DNA of 64,000 bases from Pseudomonas purpurea (GCF_039908635.1 NZ_CP150918.1:5472001-5536000), one strand, 5' to 3'. Shown: positions 54,118 through 64,000, counted from the first letter of the stretch. The notes: generated from the sequence alone by a model not told the origin. Numbers and translations: made by a program.

Positions 54118-56388
54118 TTATTTGCGCAACAGGCGCAGACCATTGAACACCACCAGCAGGGCCACGCCCATGTCGGCGAACACCGCCATCCACATGGTGG
54201 CGAGCCCTGCGAAGGTTACCCCAAGAAAGATCGCCTTGATGACCAATGCCAAGGCGATATTTTGCGTGAGGACCGTAGAGGTCTGGCGCGACAGGCGAAT
54301 GAAGGCGGGAATCTTGCGTAGATCGTCGTCCATCAGGGCGACATCGGCGGTTTCAATCGCCGTGTCGGTGCCAGCGGCGGCCATCGCGAAACCGATCTGT
54401 GCACGGGCCAGCGCCGGGGCGTCGTTGATGCCGTCGCCGACCATGCCGACCCGGTGTCCTTGGGCGTACAGCGCTTCGATGGCGTTGAGTTTGTCGGTCG
54501 GCAGCAAGTCGCCCCGGGCCTGATCAATCCCCACCTGCGCGGCAATCGCCTGGGCGGTGTGTGGGTTGTCGCCGGTCAGCATCAGGGTTTTGATACCCAG
54601 GTCATGCAACTGCCGGATGGCTTCGCGGCTGGATTCCTTGACCGTGTCCGCCACGGCAAACAGCGCCAACGGGCCCGAGGTGTCGAGCAGCAACACCACG
54701 GTCTTGCCCTGTTTTTCCAGGGCGAACAGTTTTTCTTCCAGCGCGGGCGAGCACAGGCCCAGTTCTTCGACCAAGCGATGGTTGCCCAGGTGGTACACCT
54801 GACCGTTGATCTCGCCGCGCACGCCCCGGCCGGTCAGTGCTTCGAAGTTATCCACAGCACGCAGCGCCAACTGTTTATCCACCGCTGCGTTGGCGATGGC
54901 CAGCGACACCGGGTGATCCGAACGCCCGGCCAGGCTGGCGGCGAGCACTTGCGCGGTGGCCTCCACCGTTGGGTCCAGGGACAGGTAATCGGTCTGCACC
55001 GGTTTGCCGTGGGTGATGGTGCCGGTCTTGTCGAGCGCCAGGTAATCGAGTTTGTAACCGCCCTCCAGGTACACGCCGCCCTTGATCAGGATGCCTTTGC
55101 GCGCCGCCGCCGCGAGGCCGCTGACGATGGTCACCGGGGTGGAAATCACCAGTGCACACGGGCACGCGACCACCAGCAACACCAGCGCACGGTAGATCCA
55201 GTCAAACCACGCCGCGCCCATGAACAGCGGCGGGACAAGCGCCACGCCCAAGGCGAAGATGAACACCACCGGGGTGTAGATTTTCGAGAAGCTGTCGACA
55301 AAGCGCTGGGTCGGCGCCCGTGCGCCTTGCGCCTCTTCCACGGCATGAATGATCCGCGCCAGGGTCGAGTTGTTGGCCGCCGCAGTCACGGTGTATTCCA
55401 GGGAACCGGCCTGATTGATGGTGCCGGCGAAGACTTTGTCGCCGACGGTTTTCTCCACCGGCAGGCTTTCACCGGTAATCGGCGCTTGGTCGATGGTCGA
55501 GTTGCCGGACACCACGACACCGTCCAGGCCAATGCGCTCGCCGGGACGCACCCGCACCCGCGCACCCAGTTCGATGTTTTTGGCTTCTGATTCGACCCAG
55601 TTACCGTCCTGTTGCTGCACGGTGACCTTTTCCGGTGTCATCTGCATCAGGCCGCTGATGGCATTGCGCGCGCGGTCCAGGGATTTGGCTTCGATCAACT
55701 CGGCCACGGTGAACAGGAACATCACCATCGCCGCTTCCGGCCACTGCCCAATCAACACCGCACCGGTCACCGCGATGCTCATCAGTGCGTTGATGTTCAG
55801 GTTGAGGTTCTTCAGGGCGATCCAGCCCTTTTTGTAGGTACCCAAGCCACCGCTGAGGATCGACACCAGCGCGACGATGGCCACCACCCAGGTCGGCGCG
55901 GCGCTGGTGAAGTGAATCACTTCAGCCGCCAAGGCACCGACACCCGAGAGCGCCAACGGCCACCAGGGCTTTTTCACCGGGGCCAGGCTGCCGGCTTGCG
56001 CGTCGGCGCCCTCCTCGATCGGTTCGGCAACCATGCCGATGGACTTGATCGCGGCGATGATCGACGCGGTAGTCGGCAGGTCGTGGGTCACGCCGAGTAC
56101 GCGGTTGATCAGGTTGAATTCCAGTTGCTGCACACCCGCTAGTTTGCCGAGTTTGTTCTGGATCAGCGTCTGCTCGGTCGGGCAGTCCATGGCCTCGATC
56201 CGGAAGCGGCTCAGGCGCGCACCGTCGGTTGGCGTTTCACTGAGTTTGATCAGTGAGGGCGCCGCCGCGCTGGAACAGCAAGAACCGCCATGGCTGGCGT
56301 GATCGTGTTTCTCCACAGGCTTGAGCGTGTGGCTGTGATCGTGATCGTGATCAGCGTGGGGCTTGTGGGTGTGCAGGGAATCGCTCAT
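54118..56388 (-). CDS. cadA: Cd2+/Zn2+/Pb2+-exporting P-type ATPase CadA
   Basis: 756-residue P1B-type ATPase. A His/Asp-rich N-terminus (HKPHADHDHDHSH) precedes an HMA domain with MDCPTEQ; the membrane CPC motif is in VVACPCALVIS, the phosphorylation site is DKTGTITHG, and the nucleotide-binding and hinge motifs follow (MLTGDN; GDGINDAPALA). CPC with a GMDCPTE-like HMA points to Zn/Cd/Pb rather than Cu. ATG 56388 was chosen; upstream codons lie in the operator region. Divergent from cadR. Confidence 0.93.
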   Translation of the reverse strand: MSDSLHTHKPHADHDHDHSHTLKPVEKHDHASHGGSCCSSAAAPSLIKLSETPTDGARLSRFRIEAMDCPTEQTLIQNKLGKLAGVQQLEFNLINRVLGVTHDLPTTASIIAAIKSIGMVAEPIEEGADAQAGSLAPVKKPWWPLALSGVGALAAEVIHFTSAAPTWVVAIVALVSILSGGLGTYKKGWIALKNLNLNINALMSIAVTGAVLIGQWPEAAMVMFLFTVAELIEAKSLDRARNAISGLMQMTPEKVTVQQQDGNWVESEAKNIELGARVRVRPGERIGLDGVVVSGNSTIDQAPITGESLPVEKTVGDKVFAGTINQAGSLEYTVTAAANNSTLARIIHAVEEAQGARAPTQRFVDSFSKIYTPVVFIFALGVALVPPLFMGAAWFDWIYRALVLLVVACPCALVISTPVTIVSGLAAAARKGILIKGGVYLEGGYKLDYLALDKTGTITHGKPVQTDYLSLDPTVEATAQVLAASLAGRSDHPVSLAIANAAVDKQLALRAVDNFEALTGRGVRGEINGQVYHLGNHRLVEELGLCSPALEEKLFALEKQGKTVVLLLDTSGPLALFAVADTVKESSREAIRQLHDLGIKTLMLTGDNPHTAQAIAAQVGIDQARGDLLPTDKLNAIEALYAQGHRVGMVGDGINDAPALARAQIGFAMAAAGTDTAIETADVALMDDDLRKIPAFIRLSRQTSTVLTQNIALALVIKAIFLGVTFAGLATMWMAVFADMGVALLVVFNGLRLLRK

Positions 56389-56419
56389 CGGGTTGCGTCC
56401 ATGAAGGTGCCTGTTGCCA

Positions 56420-56450
56420 AGTAAAGACCCTGTAGCCACTATAGGGTCAA
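56420..56450 (-). promoter_or_regulatory. MerR-type promoter/operator of cadA
   Basis: On the minus strand, -35 TTGACC (56450-56445) and -10 TTTACT (56425-56420) are 19 bases apart, the over-long spacer of MerR-type promoters. The spacer region contains the imperfect 21-bp dyad at 56427-56447 (ACCCT...AGGGT), as in known CadR sites. Metal-bound CadR should untwist it to activate cadA. Confidence 0.9.
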
Positions 56451-56473
56451 GCACCCAATCGGAGATTGCCACG

Positions 56474-56923
56474 ATGAAGATCGGCGAACTGGCCAAACTG
56501 ACCGACTGCGCGGTCGAAACCATCCGCTATTACGAACGCGAAGGCCTGCTGCCGGAACCCGCCCGCAGTGACGGCAACTACCGTGTCTACACCCAGGCCC
56601 ACACCGAACGCCTGACCTTCATCCGCAACTGCCGCACCCTCGACATGACCCTCGAAGAAATCCGCAGCCTGCTGGCCCTGCGCGACAGCCCGCAGGATCA
56701 GTGCGAAAGCGTCAACGCGCTGGTCGACGAGCACATCCTTCACGTCAAGGCACGGATCGACGGTTTGCTGGCCTTGCAGGCACAACTCATCGACCTGCGC
56801 CAACGCTGCAGCGAAGGGCCGGATATCGAACAGTGCGGGATTTTGCAGCGGCTGGAAGTCAGCGGCGGAGTGGTGGCCAGTGAGACCGAGCCTTCCCATG
56901 TCGGGCGTAGCCACGGGCACTGA
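56474..56923 (+). CDS. cadR: Cd(II)/Pb(II)-responsive MerR regulator CadR
   Basis: 149-residue MerR protein: helix-turn-helix MKIGELAKLTDCAVETIRYYEREGLL at the N-terminus (split here only for context), dimerisation helix, metal cysteines in DQCESVN, QRCSEG and EQCGIL, and a His-rich tail (SHVGRSHGH) typical of CadR. Start ATG 56474; divergent from cadA across the operator. Confidence 0.92.
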   Translation: MKIGELAKLTDCAVETIRYYEREGLLPEPARSDGNYRVYTQAHTERLTFIRNCRTLDMTLEEIRSLLALRDSPQDQCESVNALVDEHILHVKARIDGLLALQAQLIDLRQRCSEGPDIEQCGILQRLEVSGGVVASETEPSHVGRSHGH

Positions 56924-56941
56924 TCAACACCACAAAACGAC

Positions 56942-57031
56942 TGTGGGAGCGAGCCTGCTCGCGAAAGCGCTGTGTCAGCCAACATTGATATCAGCTGACC
57001 GATTGCATTCGCGAGCAGGCTCGCTCCCACA
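56942..57031. repeat. REP palindrome, family A (copy 6)
   Basis: Arms TGTGGGAGCGAGCCTGCTCG... and complement, in the gap between the convergent cadR and thyA stops. Confidence 0.9.
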
Positions 57032-57049
57032 TTGGGCCAGTGTTAAGGC

Positions 57050-58021
57050 TTAGACCGCCATCGGCGCGGTCATTGGCGCATGGTGTTCGTAGCCTTCCAG
57101 CGAGAAGTCGCTTGGCTCGATCTGTTCCAGCCACTCCGGCTGGTACACACCGGTCTTGGCAAACTCCGGCACGCGGTCGGAGATCACCAGTTTTGGCATC
57201 GGGAACGGCTCGCGCTTGAGCTGTTCGTTGAGCATGTCCAAATGGTTTTCGTAGACGTGGGCATCACCGATGAAATAGGTGAACCAGCGTGGCGTGTAGC
57301 CGGTCAGGCGACCGATGAGGCTCAGCAGCGCGGCGCCTTCGGTGAGGTTGAACGGCGTGCCCAGGCCCAGGTCGTTGGAACGGATGTAGAGGGTCAGGGA
57401 AATTTCCCTGGTCTCGACATTCGGGTGGAACTGATACAGCAGGTGGCACGGCGGCAGGGCCATTTCATCCAGCTGCGCAACGTTCCAGCCGTGGAACAGG
57501 ATCCGGCGGCTGCCCGGGTCCTTGATGATGGTGTCGACGCACTGGCGAATCTGGTCGATGGCCTTGTACAGCACCACGTAGGCCTGGCCGTTTTCTTCGC
57601 CTTCGGCGATCTGCCGATAGCCCTGGCTCAAGGTCTGCTCGATAGCCGCCTGATTGCTGACCGGGATCTGCTTGTACGCCGGCCATTTGCGCCATTGCAC
57701 GCCGTAGATCTCGCCCAGGTCGTCTTCGCCCTGACGGAACGGGTTGGCCAGCCACTGGGCGTTTTCGTTGGCGTTCTGGTCCCAGACCTTGCAGCCCAGC
57801 GCACGGAACTCAGCTGCATTGTTCACGCCGCGCAGGAAACCGCACATCTCGCCAATGGCCGATTTGAAGGCCATCTTGCGGGTGGTGATCGCCGGGAAAC
57901 CTTCTTTCAGGTCATAACGCAGCATCGCGCCGGGGAAGCTGATGGTGTTCACGCCGGTACGGTTGGCTTGTTTGGTGCCGTTCTTGATGACGTGGGCGAC
58001 CAGATCGAGATATTGCTTCAT
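57050..58021 (-). CDS. thyA: Thymidylate synthase ThyA
   Basis: Methylates dUMP to dTMP using methylene-tetrahydrofolate. The 323-residue product has the catalytic Cys192 in [21 protein letters not shown], and the folate/dUMP segment [12 protein letters not shown]. It is longer than the 264-residue E. coli form owing to an insertion around residues 90-145, as in other long-type ThyA enzymes. It follows lgt, the common lgt-thyA order. Confidence 0.96.
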   Translation of the reverse strand: MKQYLDLVAHVIKNGTKQANRTGVNTISFPGAMLRYDLKEGFPAITTRKMAFKSAIGEMCGFLRGVNNAAEFRALGCKVWDQNANENAQWLANPFRQGEDDLGEIYGVQWRKWPAYKQIPVSNQAAIEQTLSQGYRQIAEGEENGQAYVVLYKAIDQIRQCVDTIIKDPGSRRILFHGWNVAQLDEMALPPCHLLYQFHPNVETREISLTLYIRSNDLGLGTPFNLTEGAALLSLIGRLTGYTPRWFTYFIGDAHVYENHLDMLNEQLKREPFPMPKLVISDRVPEFAKTGVYQPEWLEQIEPSDFSLEGYEHHAPMTAPMAV

Positions 58022-58084
58022 GAATTACCTGTGTCCTTGAACGCAGGGCCGCAGCCCTGCGTTTCGAATGTAGAGCGCGGCGCG

Positions 58085-58894
58085 TCAAGGCGCCGGAGTA
58101 GCGGGAGTCGCCGGGGCGCGGTTGTAGGCCAGCCAGATCAGATACAGGCCGCCGACGATCATCGGGATGCACAGCACCTGACCCATGGTCACCCAGCCGA
58201 ATGCCAGGTAGCCGAGTTGCGCGTCCGGCACCCGCACCAGTTCAACGACGAACCGGAAGATCCCGTAGAACAGCGCGAACATCCCGGAGACCGCCATGGT
58301 CGGCCGAGGCTTGCGCGAGTACAGCCAAAGGATGACAAACAATGCCACGCCTTCGAGGGCGAACTGGTACAGCTGCGACGGGTGGCGCGCCAGCTGCGCC
58401 GGATCGGTCGGGAAGATCATCGCCCACGGCAGGTCGGTCGGCTTGCCCCACAGCTCGGCGTTGATGAAGTTGCCAATGCGCCCGGCACCCAGGCCGATCG
58501 GCACCATCGGTGCGACGAAGTCCATCAGCTGGAAGAACGACTTGCCGTTCTTTTTGCCAAACCACAGTGCCGCCAGCATCACGCCGATGAAGCCTCCGTG
58601 GAACGACATGCCGCCCTTCCACACCTCGAAAATCAGCAGCGGGTTGGCGATGTAGGCGCTCAGGTCGTAAAACAGCACATAACCCAGGCGGCCGCCGACA
58701 ATCACGCCCATCGACATCCAGAAGACCATGTCGGAGAGCTTCTCCTTGGTCCAGGTCGGGTCGAAGCGGTTCATCCGGCTCGACGCCAGCAACCACGCGC
58801 CGCCGATACCGATCAGGTACATCAGGCCGTACCAGTGGATTTTCAGCGGGCCGATGGCCAGGGCCACCGGGTCAATCTGCGGGTAAGGCAGCAT
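58085..58894 (-). CDS. lgt: Prolipoprotein diacylglyceryl transferase Lgt
   Basis: Adds diacylglycerol from phosphatidylglycerol to the lipobox cysteine of prolipoproteins. The 269-residue membrane protein has seven helices, the essential-His region MSFHGGFIG, the Lgt signature [15 protein letters not shown] and Arg in RHPSQLYQ. Adjacent to thyA (63 bases apart). It would process the SGNH lipoprotein at 36 kb. Confidence 0.96.
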   Translation of the reverse strand: MLPYPQIDPVALAIGPLKIHWYGLMYLIGIGGAWLLASSRMNRFDPTWTKEKLSDMVFWMSMGVIVGGRLGYVLFYDLSAYIANPLLIFEVWKGGMSFHGGFIGVMLAALWFGKKNGKSFFQLMDFVAPMVPIGLGAGRIGNFINAELWGKPTDLPWAMIFPTDPAQLARHPSQLYQFALEGVALFVILWLYSRKPRPTMAVSGMFALFYGIFRFVVELVRVPDAQLGYLAFGWVTMGQVLCIPMIVGGLYLIWLAYNRAPATPATPAP

Positions 58895-58990
58895 TACGAC
58901 TCCTCGTTAGAGTTGAAACCTAAAATTCCTGGCGCGACCGTGCCACGCCGGGATTAAGCCAGGATTGCGCCACGGCTCGAAGCAAAGGGC

Positions 58991-59773
58991 TCAGAGCAAA
59001 AAGCTGGTGCCCACGCACAACAGCAAAGCGGCAAACAGTCTTTTGAGCAAACGCGGCGACAGCTTGTGGGCCAGTCGTGCGCCGAAACGGGCGAACAGCA
59101 TGCTGGTCAGGGCAATGCCCAGCAGCGCCGGTAAATAAATGAACCCCAGACTATGGGCGGGTAACAGGGGATCGTGCCAGCCCAGAATCATGAAACTTAA
59201 TGCACTGGCCAATGCGATCGGCAGGCCACAGGCCGATGAAGTCGCCACGGCTTGCTGCATCGGCACGCTGCGCCAGGTCAGGAACGGCACGGTCAACGAA
59301 CCGCCGCCAATCCCGAAAATCGCCGAGGCCCAGCCAATTACGCTGCCGGCCAGGGTCAGACCCACCTTGCCGGGAACGGTTCGGCTGGCCTTGGGTTTGA
59401 GCTCCAGGGCCATTTGCACGGCGATCACCAGGGCAAACACGCCGATGATTTTCTGCAAGTGCGGGCCGGAGATCGCTTCGGCGGTCATCGCACCAAAGCC
59501 TGCGCCGAGGAGAATCCCCAGGGTCATCCAGACAAAGATCGGCCAGCGCACCGCGCCTTTGCGCTGATGCTCGCGAACCGCATTGACCGAGGTAAAGATG
59601 ATGGTCGCCAGCGACGTGCCGACCGCCAGGTGGGTGAGTACCGACGGATCAAAGCCCTGCAAGGAGAAACTGAACACCAGCACCGGGACAATGATGATCC
59701 CGCCACCGACCCCGAACAGCCCGGCCAACACGCCTGCGCAGGCACCCAGCACCATGTAGAGCAGAAATTCCAT
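58991..59773 (-). CDS. TauE/SafE family membrane permease
   Basis: 260-residue protein with about eight helices and the two TauE/SafE hallmark repeats, GACAGVLAGLFGVGGGIIIVP and GWASAIFGIGGGSLTVPFL. The family exports sulfite, sulfonates or other anions; the substrate here is unknown. Start at MEFLLYMV (ATG 59773); the longer frame is rejected. Lies upstream of lgt with a 96-base gap. Confidence 0.9.
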   Translation of the reverse strand: MEFLLYMVLGACAGVLAGLFGVGGGIIIVPVLVFSFSLQGFDPSVLTHLAVGTSLATIIFTSVNAVREHQRKGAVRWPIFVWMTLGILLGAGFGAMTAEAISGPHLQKIIGVFALVIAVQMALELKPKASRTVPGKVGLTLAGSVIGWASAIFGIGGGSLTVPFLTWRSVPMQQAVATSSACGLPIALASALSFMILGWHDPLLPAHSLGFIYLPALLGIALTSMLFARFGARLAHKLSPRLLKRLFAALLLCVGTSFLL

Positions 59774-59906
59774 GACCGTCCTTATCCGCTTCTCAAAAAT
59801 AGCCGCCGCATGGTAACGGATGCATGGCACCAAGCTCCACTGGATGGCGATGGATACCCGGCCGATGTCTGCGTAGAGTGGCAAAAAAACACCAAGGGAC
59901 AGCCTT

Positions 59907-60653
59907 ATGTGCCTGATCGTTTTCGCCTGGCGCCCCGGCCACGCAACGCCGCTGATCGTCGCGGCCAACCGCGATGAGTTTTATGCCCGCCCCAGCCTGC
60001 CGCTGGCCCAATGGCCCGAAGCCCCGCAGGTGTACGCCGGTCGTGACCTGGAGGCCGGTGGCACCTGGCTCGGCATTGGCGCCAACGGGCGCTTTGCCGC
60101 GCTGACCAACATCCGCAACCCGCACCAACCCCCCGCGCGTAAATCCCGAGGCGAGTTGGTGGCGCGTTTTCTCAGTGGTGACATGTCGATTGATGACTAT
60201 TTGACCGACGTTTCTCGACGTTCACTGGAATATGCCGGCTTCAACCTGTTGGTCGGCAACGCCAGGGAGCTCTGGCACTACCACGCGCTGGCACCTGAAC
60301 CGGTGTTGCTGGCGGCGGGTGTCTATGGCCTGTCGAATGCCGGCCTCGACACCCCTTGGCCGAAAGTGCTCAAGGCCAAGGCTGCGTTGAGCGAAGTGCT
60401 GGCCGACCCTCAACCGCAGGCGTTGCTGGACTTGTTAAGCGACCCGCACACCGCACCATTCGCCGAACTTCCGGACACTGGAGTCGGCTTGGCGACCGAG
60501 AGTTTGTTGTCGAGTGTGTTCATTGCCAGCCCAAGTTACGGGACACGAGCGAGTACCGCGCTGATTGTTCAGGCGGATGGGACGCGGGTGATGGTCGAGC
60601 GCAGCTTCGGGCCGTATGGCGGGCATTTGGGGGAGGTGGAGTTGAGAATTTAA
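59907..60653 (+). CDS. NRDE family protein (TANGO2-like)
   Basis: 248-residue protein beginning MCLIVFAWRPGHATPLIVAANRDEFYARP, with the family Cys2 (N-terminal nucleophile-like fold) and the NRDE tetrad. Eukaryotic TANGO2 has been linked to heme and lipid handling; the bacterial role is unsettled. AAGGGA precedes the ATG. Divergent from the TauE gene; followed by a REP. Confidence 0.9.
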   Translation: MCLIVFAWRPGHATPLIVAANRDEFYARPSLPLAQWPEAPQVYAGRDLEAGGTWLGIGANGRFAALTNIRNPHQPPARKSRGELVARFLSGDMSIDDYLTDVSRRSLEYAGFNLLVGNARELWHYHALAPEPVLLAAGVYGLSNAGLDTPWPKVLKAKAALSEVLADPQPQALLDLLSDPHTAPFAELPDTGVGLATESLLSSVFIASPSYGTRASTALIVQADGTRVMVERSFGPYGGHLGEVELRI

Positions 60654-60669
60654 AGGCAGGTCATAAATA

Positions 60670-60798
60670 GTGGCGAGGGAGCTTGCTCCCGCTGGAGCGC
60701 GAAGCGCTCCCAATTCGGCCAATGCGCTCTTTCAGAAAGATCGCATTGGCCGGCTTACGACTGCTTCGCAGCCGGACGGGAGCAAGCTCCCTCGCCAC
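60670..60798. repeat. REP palindrome, family B (copy 4)
   Basis: Arms GTGGCGAGGGAGCTTGCTCC... and complement, internal ggagcgc-gaa-gcgctcc hairpin, between convergent NRDE and ptsP genes. Confidence 0.88.
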
Positions 60799-60814
60799 AG
60801 GGGCCGCCAGCGTT

Positions 60815-63094
60815 TCAGAGGGTCTTGATCGCCGCCGGATTGATCATCCGCGCCAACCCAAGGTTCTTCAGCGCCAGTTGCAGCGAGCTGTGGATAACTT
60901 GCGGGTTGTCGATGGTCATCAGCTCAGCGAGCAGGTCCTTGGCCCACGTCAGGTTGATCTGGCGCAGCATCCACTTCACTTTCGGCAGGTTGGTGGCGTT
61001 CATCGACAAGCTGTCGAACCCCATCGCCATCAACAGCACCGCCGCTGCCGGGTCACCGGCCATCTCGCCACAGATGCTCACAGGCTTGCCTTCGGCATGG
61101 GCGTCGCGCACCACGGTTTGCAGCGCTTGCAGCACTGCCGGGTGCAGGTAGTCGTAGAGGTCGGCCACTCGCGGGTTGTTGCGGTCCACGGCCAGCAGGT
61201 ACTGGGTCAGGTCGTTGGAGCCGACCGACAGGAAGTCCACCTGCCGCGCCAGTTCCTTGGTCTGGTACACCGCCGCCGGAATCTCGATCATCACACCAAC
61301 CGGTGGCATCGGCACGTCGGTGCCTTCGTCGCGCACTTCACCCCAGGCGCGGTGAATCAGGTGCAAGGCTTCTTCGAGTTCGTGAATGCCGGAAATCATC
61401 GGCAACAGAATACGCAGGTTGTTCAGGCCTTCACTGGCCTTGAGCATGGCGCGGGTCTGTACCAGGAAAATCTCCGGGTGGTCGAGGGTGACGCGAATCC
61501 CGCGCCAGCCCAGGAACGGGTTGTCTTCCTTGATCGGGAAGTACGACAGTGACTTGTCGCCGCCAATGTCCAGGCTGCGCATGGTCACCGGTTGCGGGTG
61601 GAAGGCGGCGAGTTGCTCGCGATAGATCGCCAGCTGCTCCTTTTCACTCGGGAACCGTTGATTGATCATGAACGGCACTTCGGTGCGGTACAGGCCCACA
61701 CCCTCGGCGCCGCGCTTTTGCGCCCGCGCCACGTCCGCCAACAGGCCAGTGTTGACCCACAGCGGCATGCGGTGGCCGTCGAGGGTCACGCACGGCAGGT
61801 CGCGCAGTGCATCCAGCCCGAGGGCCAGTTGCTTCTCTTCCTCGACCACCTCGGCGAACTGCTTGCGCAGCACGTCGCTGGGGTTGGTGTAGACCTCGCC
61901 GTGGTAGCCGTCGACGATCATGTCGATGCCGTCGACCTTGGAATACGGCAGGTCGACCAGGCCCATCACCGTCGGGATGCCCATGGCGCGTGCCAGGATC
62001 GCCACGTGGGAGTTGCCGGAACCGAGTACCGACACCAGACCCACCAGCTTGCCTTCCGGCACTTCGCCGAGCATGGCCGGCGTCAGTTCTTCGCTGATCA
62101 GAATGGTGTTGTCGGGGTAGACCAGGGTTTGCTGGCGCTCTTCCTGCAAGTACGCCAGCAGACGACGACCTAGGTCCTTGACGTCCGAAGCGCGTTCGCG
62201 CAGGTAGGCGTCGTCCATCAGTTCGAAGCGGTTGACGTGATCGGTGACCACCTGACGCAACGCGCCCTGGGCCCACTGGCCGGTCTTGATGATGGTCGTC
62301 ACTTCGCTGCCCAGCGAGGCATCATCGAGCATCATCAGGTAGACGTCGAACAGCGCCCGCTCTTCGGGCCGCAACTGGGTGGCGAGCTTGGCGGACAAGG
62401 CGCGCATGTCGGCGCGCACGCCTTCGATGGCGGTCTTGAACAGACCCAGCTCGGCGTCGATGTCGTGGATGGTTTTATCGGGCACCACGTCCAGGTCGGC
62501 CGGTGGCAGCATGACCACCGCGGTCCCGACCGCCGCGCCGGGCGAACCTGGTACGCCGACGAACTTTGCTTCCTGAATGCCTTTGCCCTGGCGACCCAGG
62601 CCACGGATCGAGCCGGTGGCCTCGGCGTGGGCGATTACGCCGGCGAGCTGGGCGCTCATGGTCACCAGGAAGGCTTCTTCACCTTCGTCGAACTGGCGAC
62701 GTTCTTTTTGCTGGATGACCAACACGCCGACGACGCGGCGGTGGTGAATGATCGGTGCACCGAGGAACGAGGCATAACGCTCTTCACCGGTTTCGGCAAA
62801 GTAGCGATAGCGCGGGTGATCCGCGGCATTTTCGAGGTTCAGGGGTTCTTCACGCGTGCCGACCAGGCCGACCAGACCTTCGTTGGGTGCCATGCTGACC
62901 TTGCCGATCGAGCGCTTGTTCAAGCCCTCGGTGGCCATCAACACGAAACGGTTGGTCTCGGGGTCGAGCAGGTAGACCGAGCAGACCTGGCTGCCCATGG
63001 CCTCTTTGACGCGCAACACAATAATCCCCAACGCCGCCTTGAGATCCTTGGCGGAGTTAACTTCCTGGACGATCTTGCGCAGCGTATTGAGCAT
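60815..63094 (-). CDS. ptsP: Nitrogen-PTS enzyme I PtsP (EI-Ntr)
   Basis: 759-residue PEP-protein phosphotransferase of the nitrogen-related PTS. N-terminal GAF domain (about residues 1-160, NifA-like, senses nitrogen metabolites), then EI domains with the phosphohistidine in GSGNSHVAILARAMGIP, and a PEP-binding barrel with LYRTEVPFM, RSLDIGGDK, and the C-terminal catalytic Cys in SICGEMAGDP. It phosphorylates NPr to regulate metabolism and potassium uptake rather than sugar uptake. Lies 22 bases after rppH. Confidence 0.96.
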   Translation of the reverse strand: MLNTLRKIVQEVNSAKDLKAALGIIVLRVKEAMGSQVCSVYLLDPETNRFVLMATEGLNKRSIGKVSMAPNEGLVGLVGTREEPLNLENAADHPRYRYFAETGEERYASFLGAPIIHHRRVVGVLVIQQKERRQFDEGEEAFLVTMSAQLAGVIAHAEATGSIRGLGRQGKGIQEAKFVGVPGSPGAAVGTAVVMLPPADLDVVPDKTIHDIDAELGLFKTAIEGVRADMRALSAKLATQLRPEERALFDVYLMMLDDASLGSEVTTIIKTGQWAQGALRQVVTDHVNRFELMDDAYLRERASDVKDLGRRLLAYLQEERQQTLVYPDNTILISEELTPAMLGEVPEGKLVGLVSVLGSGNSHVAILARAMGIPTVMGLVDLPYSKVDGIDMIVDGYHGEVYTNPSDVLRKQFAEVVEEEKQLALGLDALRDLPCVTLDGHRMPLWVNTGLLADVARAQKRGAEGVGLYRTEVPFMINQRFPSEKEQLAIYREQLAAFHPQPVTMRSLDIGGDKSLSYFPIKEDNPFLGWRGIRVTLDHPEIFLVQTRAMLKASEGLNNLRILLPMISGIHELEEALHLIHRAWGEVRDEGTDVPMPPVGVMIEIPAAVYQTKELARQVDFLSVGSNDLTQYLLAVDRNNPRVADLYDYLHPAVLQALQTVVRDAHAEGKPVSICGEMAGDPAAAVLLMAMGFDSLSMNATNLPKVKWMLRQINLTWAKDLLAELMTIDNPQVIHSSLQLALKNLGLARMINPAAIKTL

Positions 63095-63116
63095 GGCTCG
63101 GGGTCGAACTCCGTCG

Positions 63117-63596
63117 TCAGTCGCGCGCTAAAAGGCGCGGGGCAAGCTCTTTGAGAGCGCGGCGATACACCTCGCGCTTGAATGTCACCACCTGGCCCAA
63201 CGGATACCAATAACTGACCCAGCGCCAGCCATCGAACTCCGGTTTACCGGTCAAATCCATCCGCACCCGCTGCTCGTTGGAGACCAGGCGCAGGAGAAAC
63301 CATTTCTGTTTCTGGCCGATACACAGCGGTTGGCTGTGGGTTCGGACCAGACGTTGCGGCAAACGATAGCGCAACCAGCCCCGGGTGCAGGCGAGTATTT
63401 CAACATCTTCGCGCTCCAGACCCACTTCTTCGTTCAGCTCGCGGTACAAGGCGTCTTCCGGCGTCTCCTGCGGGTTGATCCCCCCTTGAGGAAACTGCCA
63501 GGCATCTTGATTGATACGGCGAGCCCATAGCACCTGGCCAGCATCATTCGTGAGAATAATCCCGACATTGGGGCGGAAACCATCGGGGTCGATCAC
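63117..63596 (-). CDS. rppH: RNA pyrophosphohydrolase RppH
   Basis: Nudix hydrolase that removes pyrophosphate from mRNA 5' ends, starting RNase E decay. The 159-residue product starts at GTG 63596 ([15 protein letters not shown]), carries the Nudix box from [17 protein letters not shown] to EEVGL, and QDAWQFPQG. Upstream codons in frame are not conserved. rppH-ptsP is a standard pair. Confidence 0.95.
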   Translation of the reverse strand: MIDPDGFRPNVGIILTNDAGQVLWARRINQDAWQFPQGGINPQETPEDALYRELNEEVGLEREDVEILACTRGWLRYRLPQRLVRTHSQPLCIGQKQKWFLLRLVSNEQRVRMDLTGKPEFDGWRWVSYWYPLGQVVTFKREVYRRALKELAPRLLARD

Positions 63597-63739
63597 GGCA
63601 ACAACCTCGCAAACGCATGTCGCCGCATTGTTCCACAAAGGTTGTGAATGCGGCAACGAAGCTTCCTACCTTATGTGCACTCTTGTGAAAAGACCGTATT
63701 CTTGTGGCCTTTTTACAGACTTTTCAGCGGGTAACTGCA

Positions 63740-64000
63740 ATGCGCCTGGCTTTATTCGACTTGGACAACACCCTTCTGGGCGGTGACAGTGATCACGCTT
63801 GGGGCGATTACCTGTGCGAGCGCGGAATTCTCGACCCCGTCGCCTACAAGGCACGCAACGACGAGTTCTACCAGGATTACCTGGCTGGCAAGCTGGATAA
63901 CGCCGAGTACCTGAACTTTTGCCTGGAGATCCTCGGCCGCACCGACATGGCCCAGCTCGATGAATGGCACCGCGACTACATGCGCGACTGCATCGAGCCG
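63740..64000 (+). CDS. HAD family phosphatase, N-terminal part
   Basis: The first 87 codons of a HAD-superfamily (HAD-IB, SerB-like) hydrolase running off the window. It starts [21 protein letters not shown], with the Asp-x-Asp nucleophile motif. Its position beside rppH is conserved in pseudomonads. Substrate (phosphoserine- or histidinol-phosphate-like) cannot be settled from this part. Confidence 0.88.
   Translation, partial: MRLALFDLDNTLLGGDSDHAWGDYLCERGILDPVAYKARNDEFYQDYLAGKLDNAEYLNFCLEILGRTDMAQLDEWHRDYMRDCIEP

Overview
The window is ordinary high-GC Pseudomonas chromosome, most likely the P. fluorescens group. This rests on the gene content and order (metXW, rdgB-hemW, trmB, thiGS, rpoH-ftsXEY, rsmD, coaD, mutM, ilvD, folA, thyA-lgt, ptsP-rppH), which follow the usual Pseudomonas arrangement, and on ten palindromic intergenic REP-type repeats of two families typical of that group. 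No rRNA, convincing tRNA, CRISPR array, prophage or transposase was seen.

Layout. 1-12 kb: methionine (metX end, metW), nucleotide-pool cleaning (rdgB), hemW, a kptA insertion, trmB, thiamine genes thiG/thiS, mtgA, then rpoH and the ftsX-ftsE-ftsY cluster read leftward. 12-18 kb: two M16 protease-family proteins, rsmD, a YheT-like hydrolase and an AzlCD exporter. 18-23.5 kb: rhodanese sseA, then a TetR regulator divergent from a coniferyl-aldehyde-dehydrogenase-like gene (frameshifted), a Tat-signal small subunit and a GMC oxidoreductase. 23.5-28 kb: coaD, ferredoxin, mutM, an HDOD protein, rlmI. 28.2-31.7 kb: a lower-GC accessory operon with a 23-codon peptide gene, a SagB/ThcOx-type flavin dehydrogenase, an AurF-like diiron oxygenase and a Bcr/CflA-type exporter. 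31.7-46 kb: DUF4153 membrane protein, ilvD, a polysaccharide O-acetylation-like module (MBOAT plus two SGNH proteins, one frameshifted), phosphorylcholine phosphatase, a cystine-type symporter, folA, and a DUF2868/DUF3482 pair. 45.8-47.1 kb: two paralogous calcium-loop proteins. 47.2-54.1 kb: a 2-aminoethylphosphonate-type uptake and oxidation locus with a LysR regulator. 54.1-57 kb: cadA/cadR metal resistance. 57-64 kb: thyA, lgt, TauE-type permease, NRDE protein, ptsP, rppH and the start of a HAD phosphatase.

The most interesting region is 28286-31668. The short peptide gene has a strong ribosome-binding site and is followed by a perfect 9-bp hairpin, then by two redox enzymes and an exporter whose reading frames overlap. 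This is the architecture of a ribosomal-peptide (RiPP) pathway, but without any of the usual RiPP cyclases, and I do not recognise it as a described system. Other points: kptA is bracketed by a direct duplication of REP plus the trmB 3' end; three genes carry single-base frameshifts, each explained by an extra C in a GGCCC run, which looks like a shared artefact or mutational signature; and two paralogous small EF-hand-like repeat proteins have no export signal.
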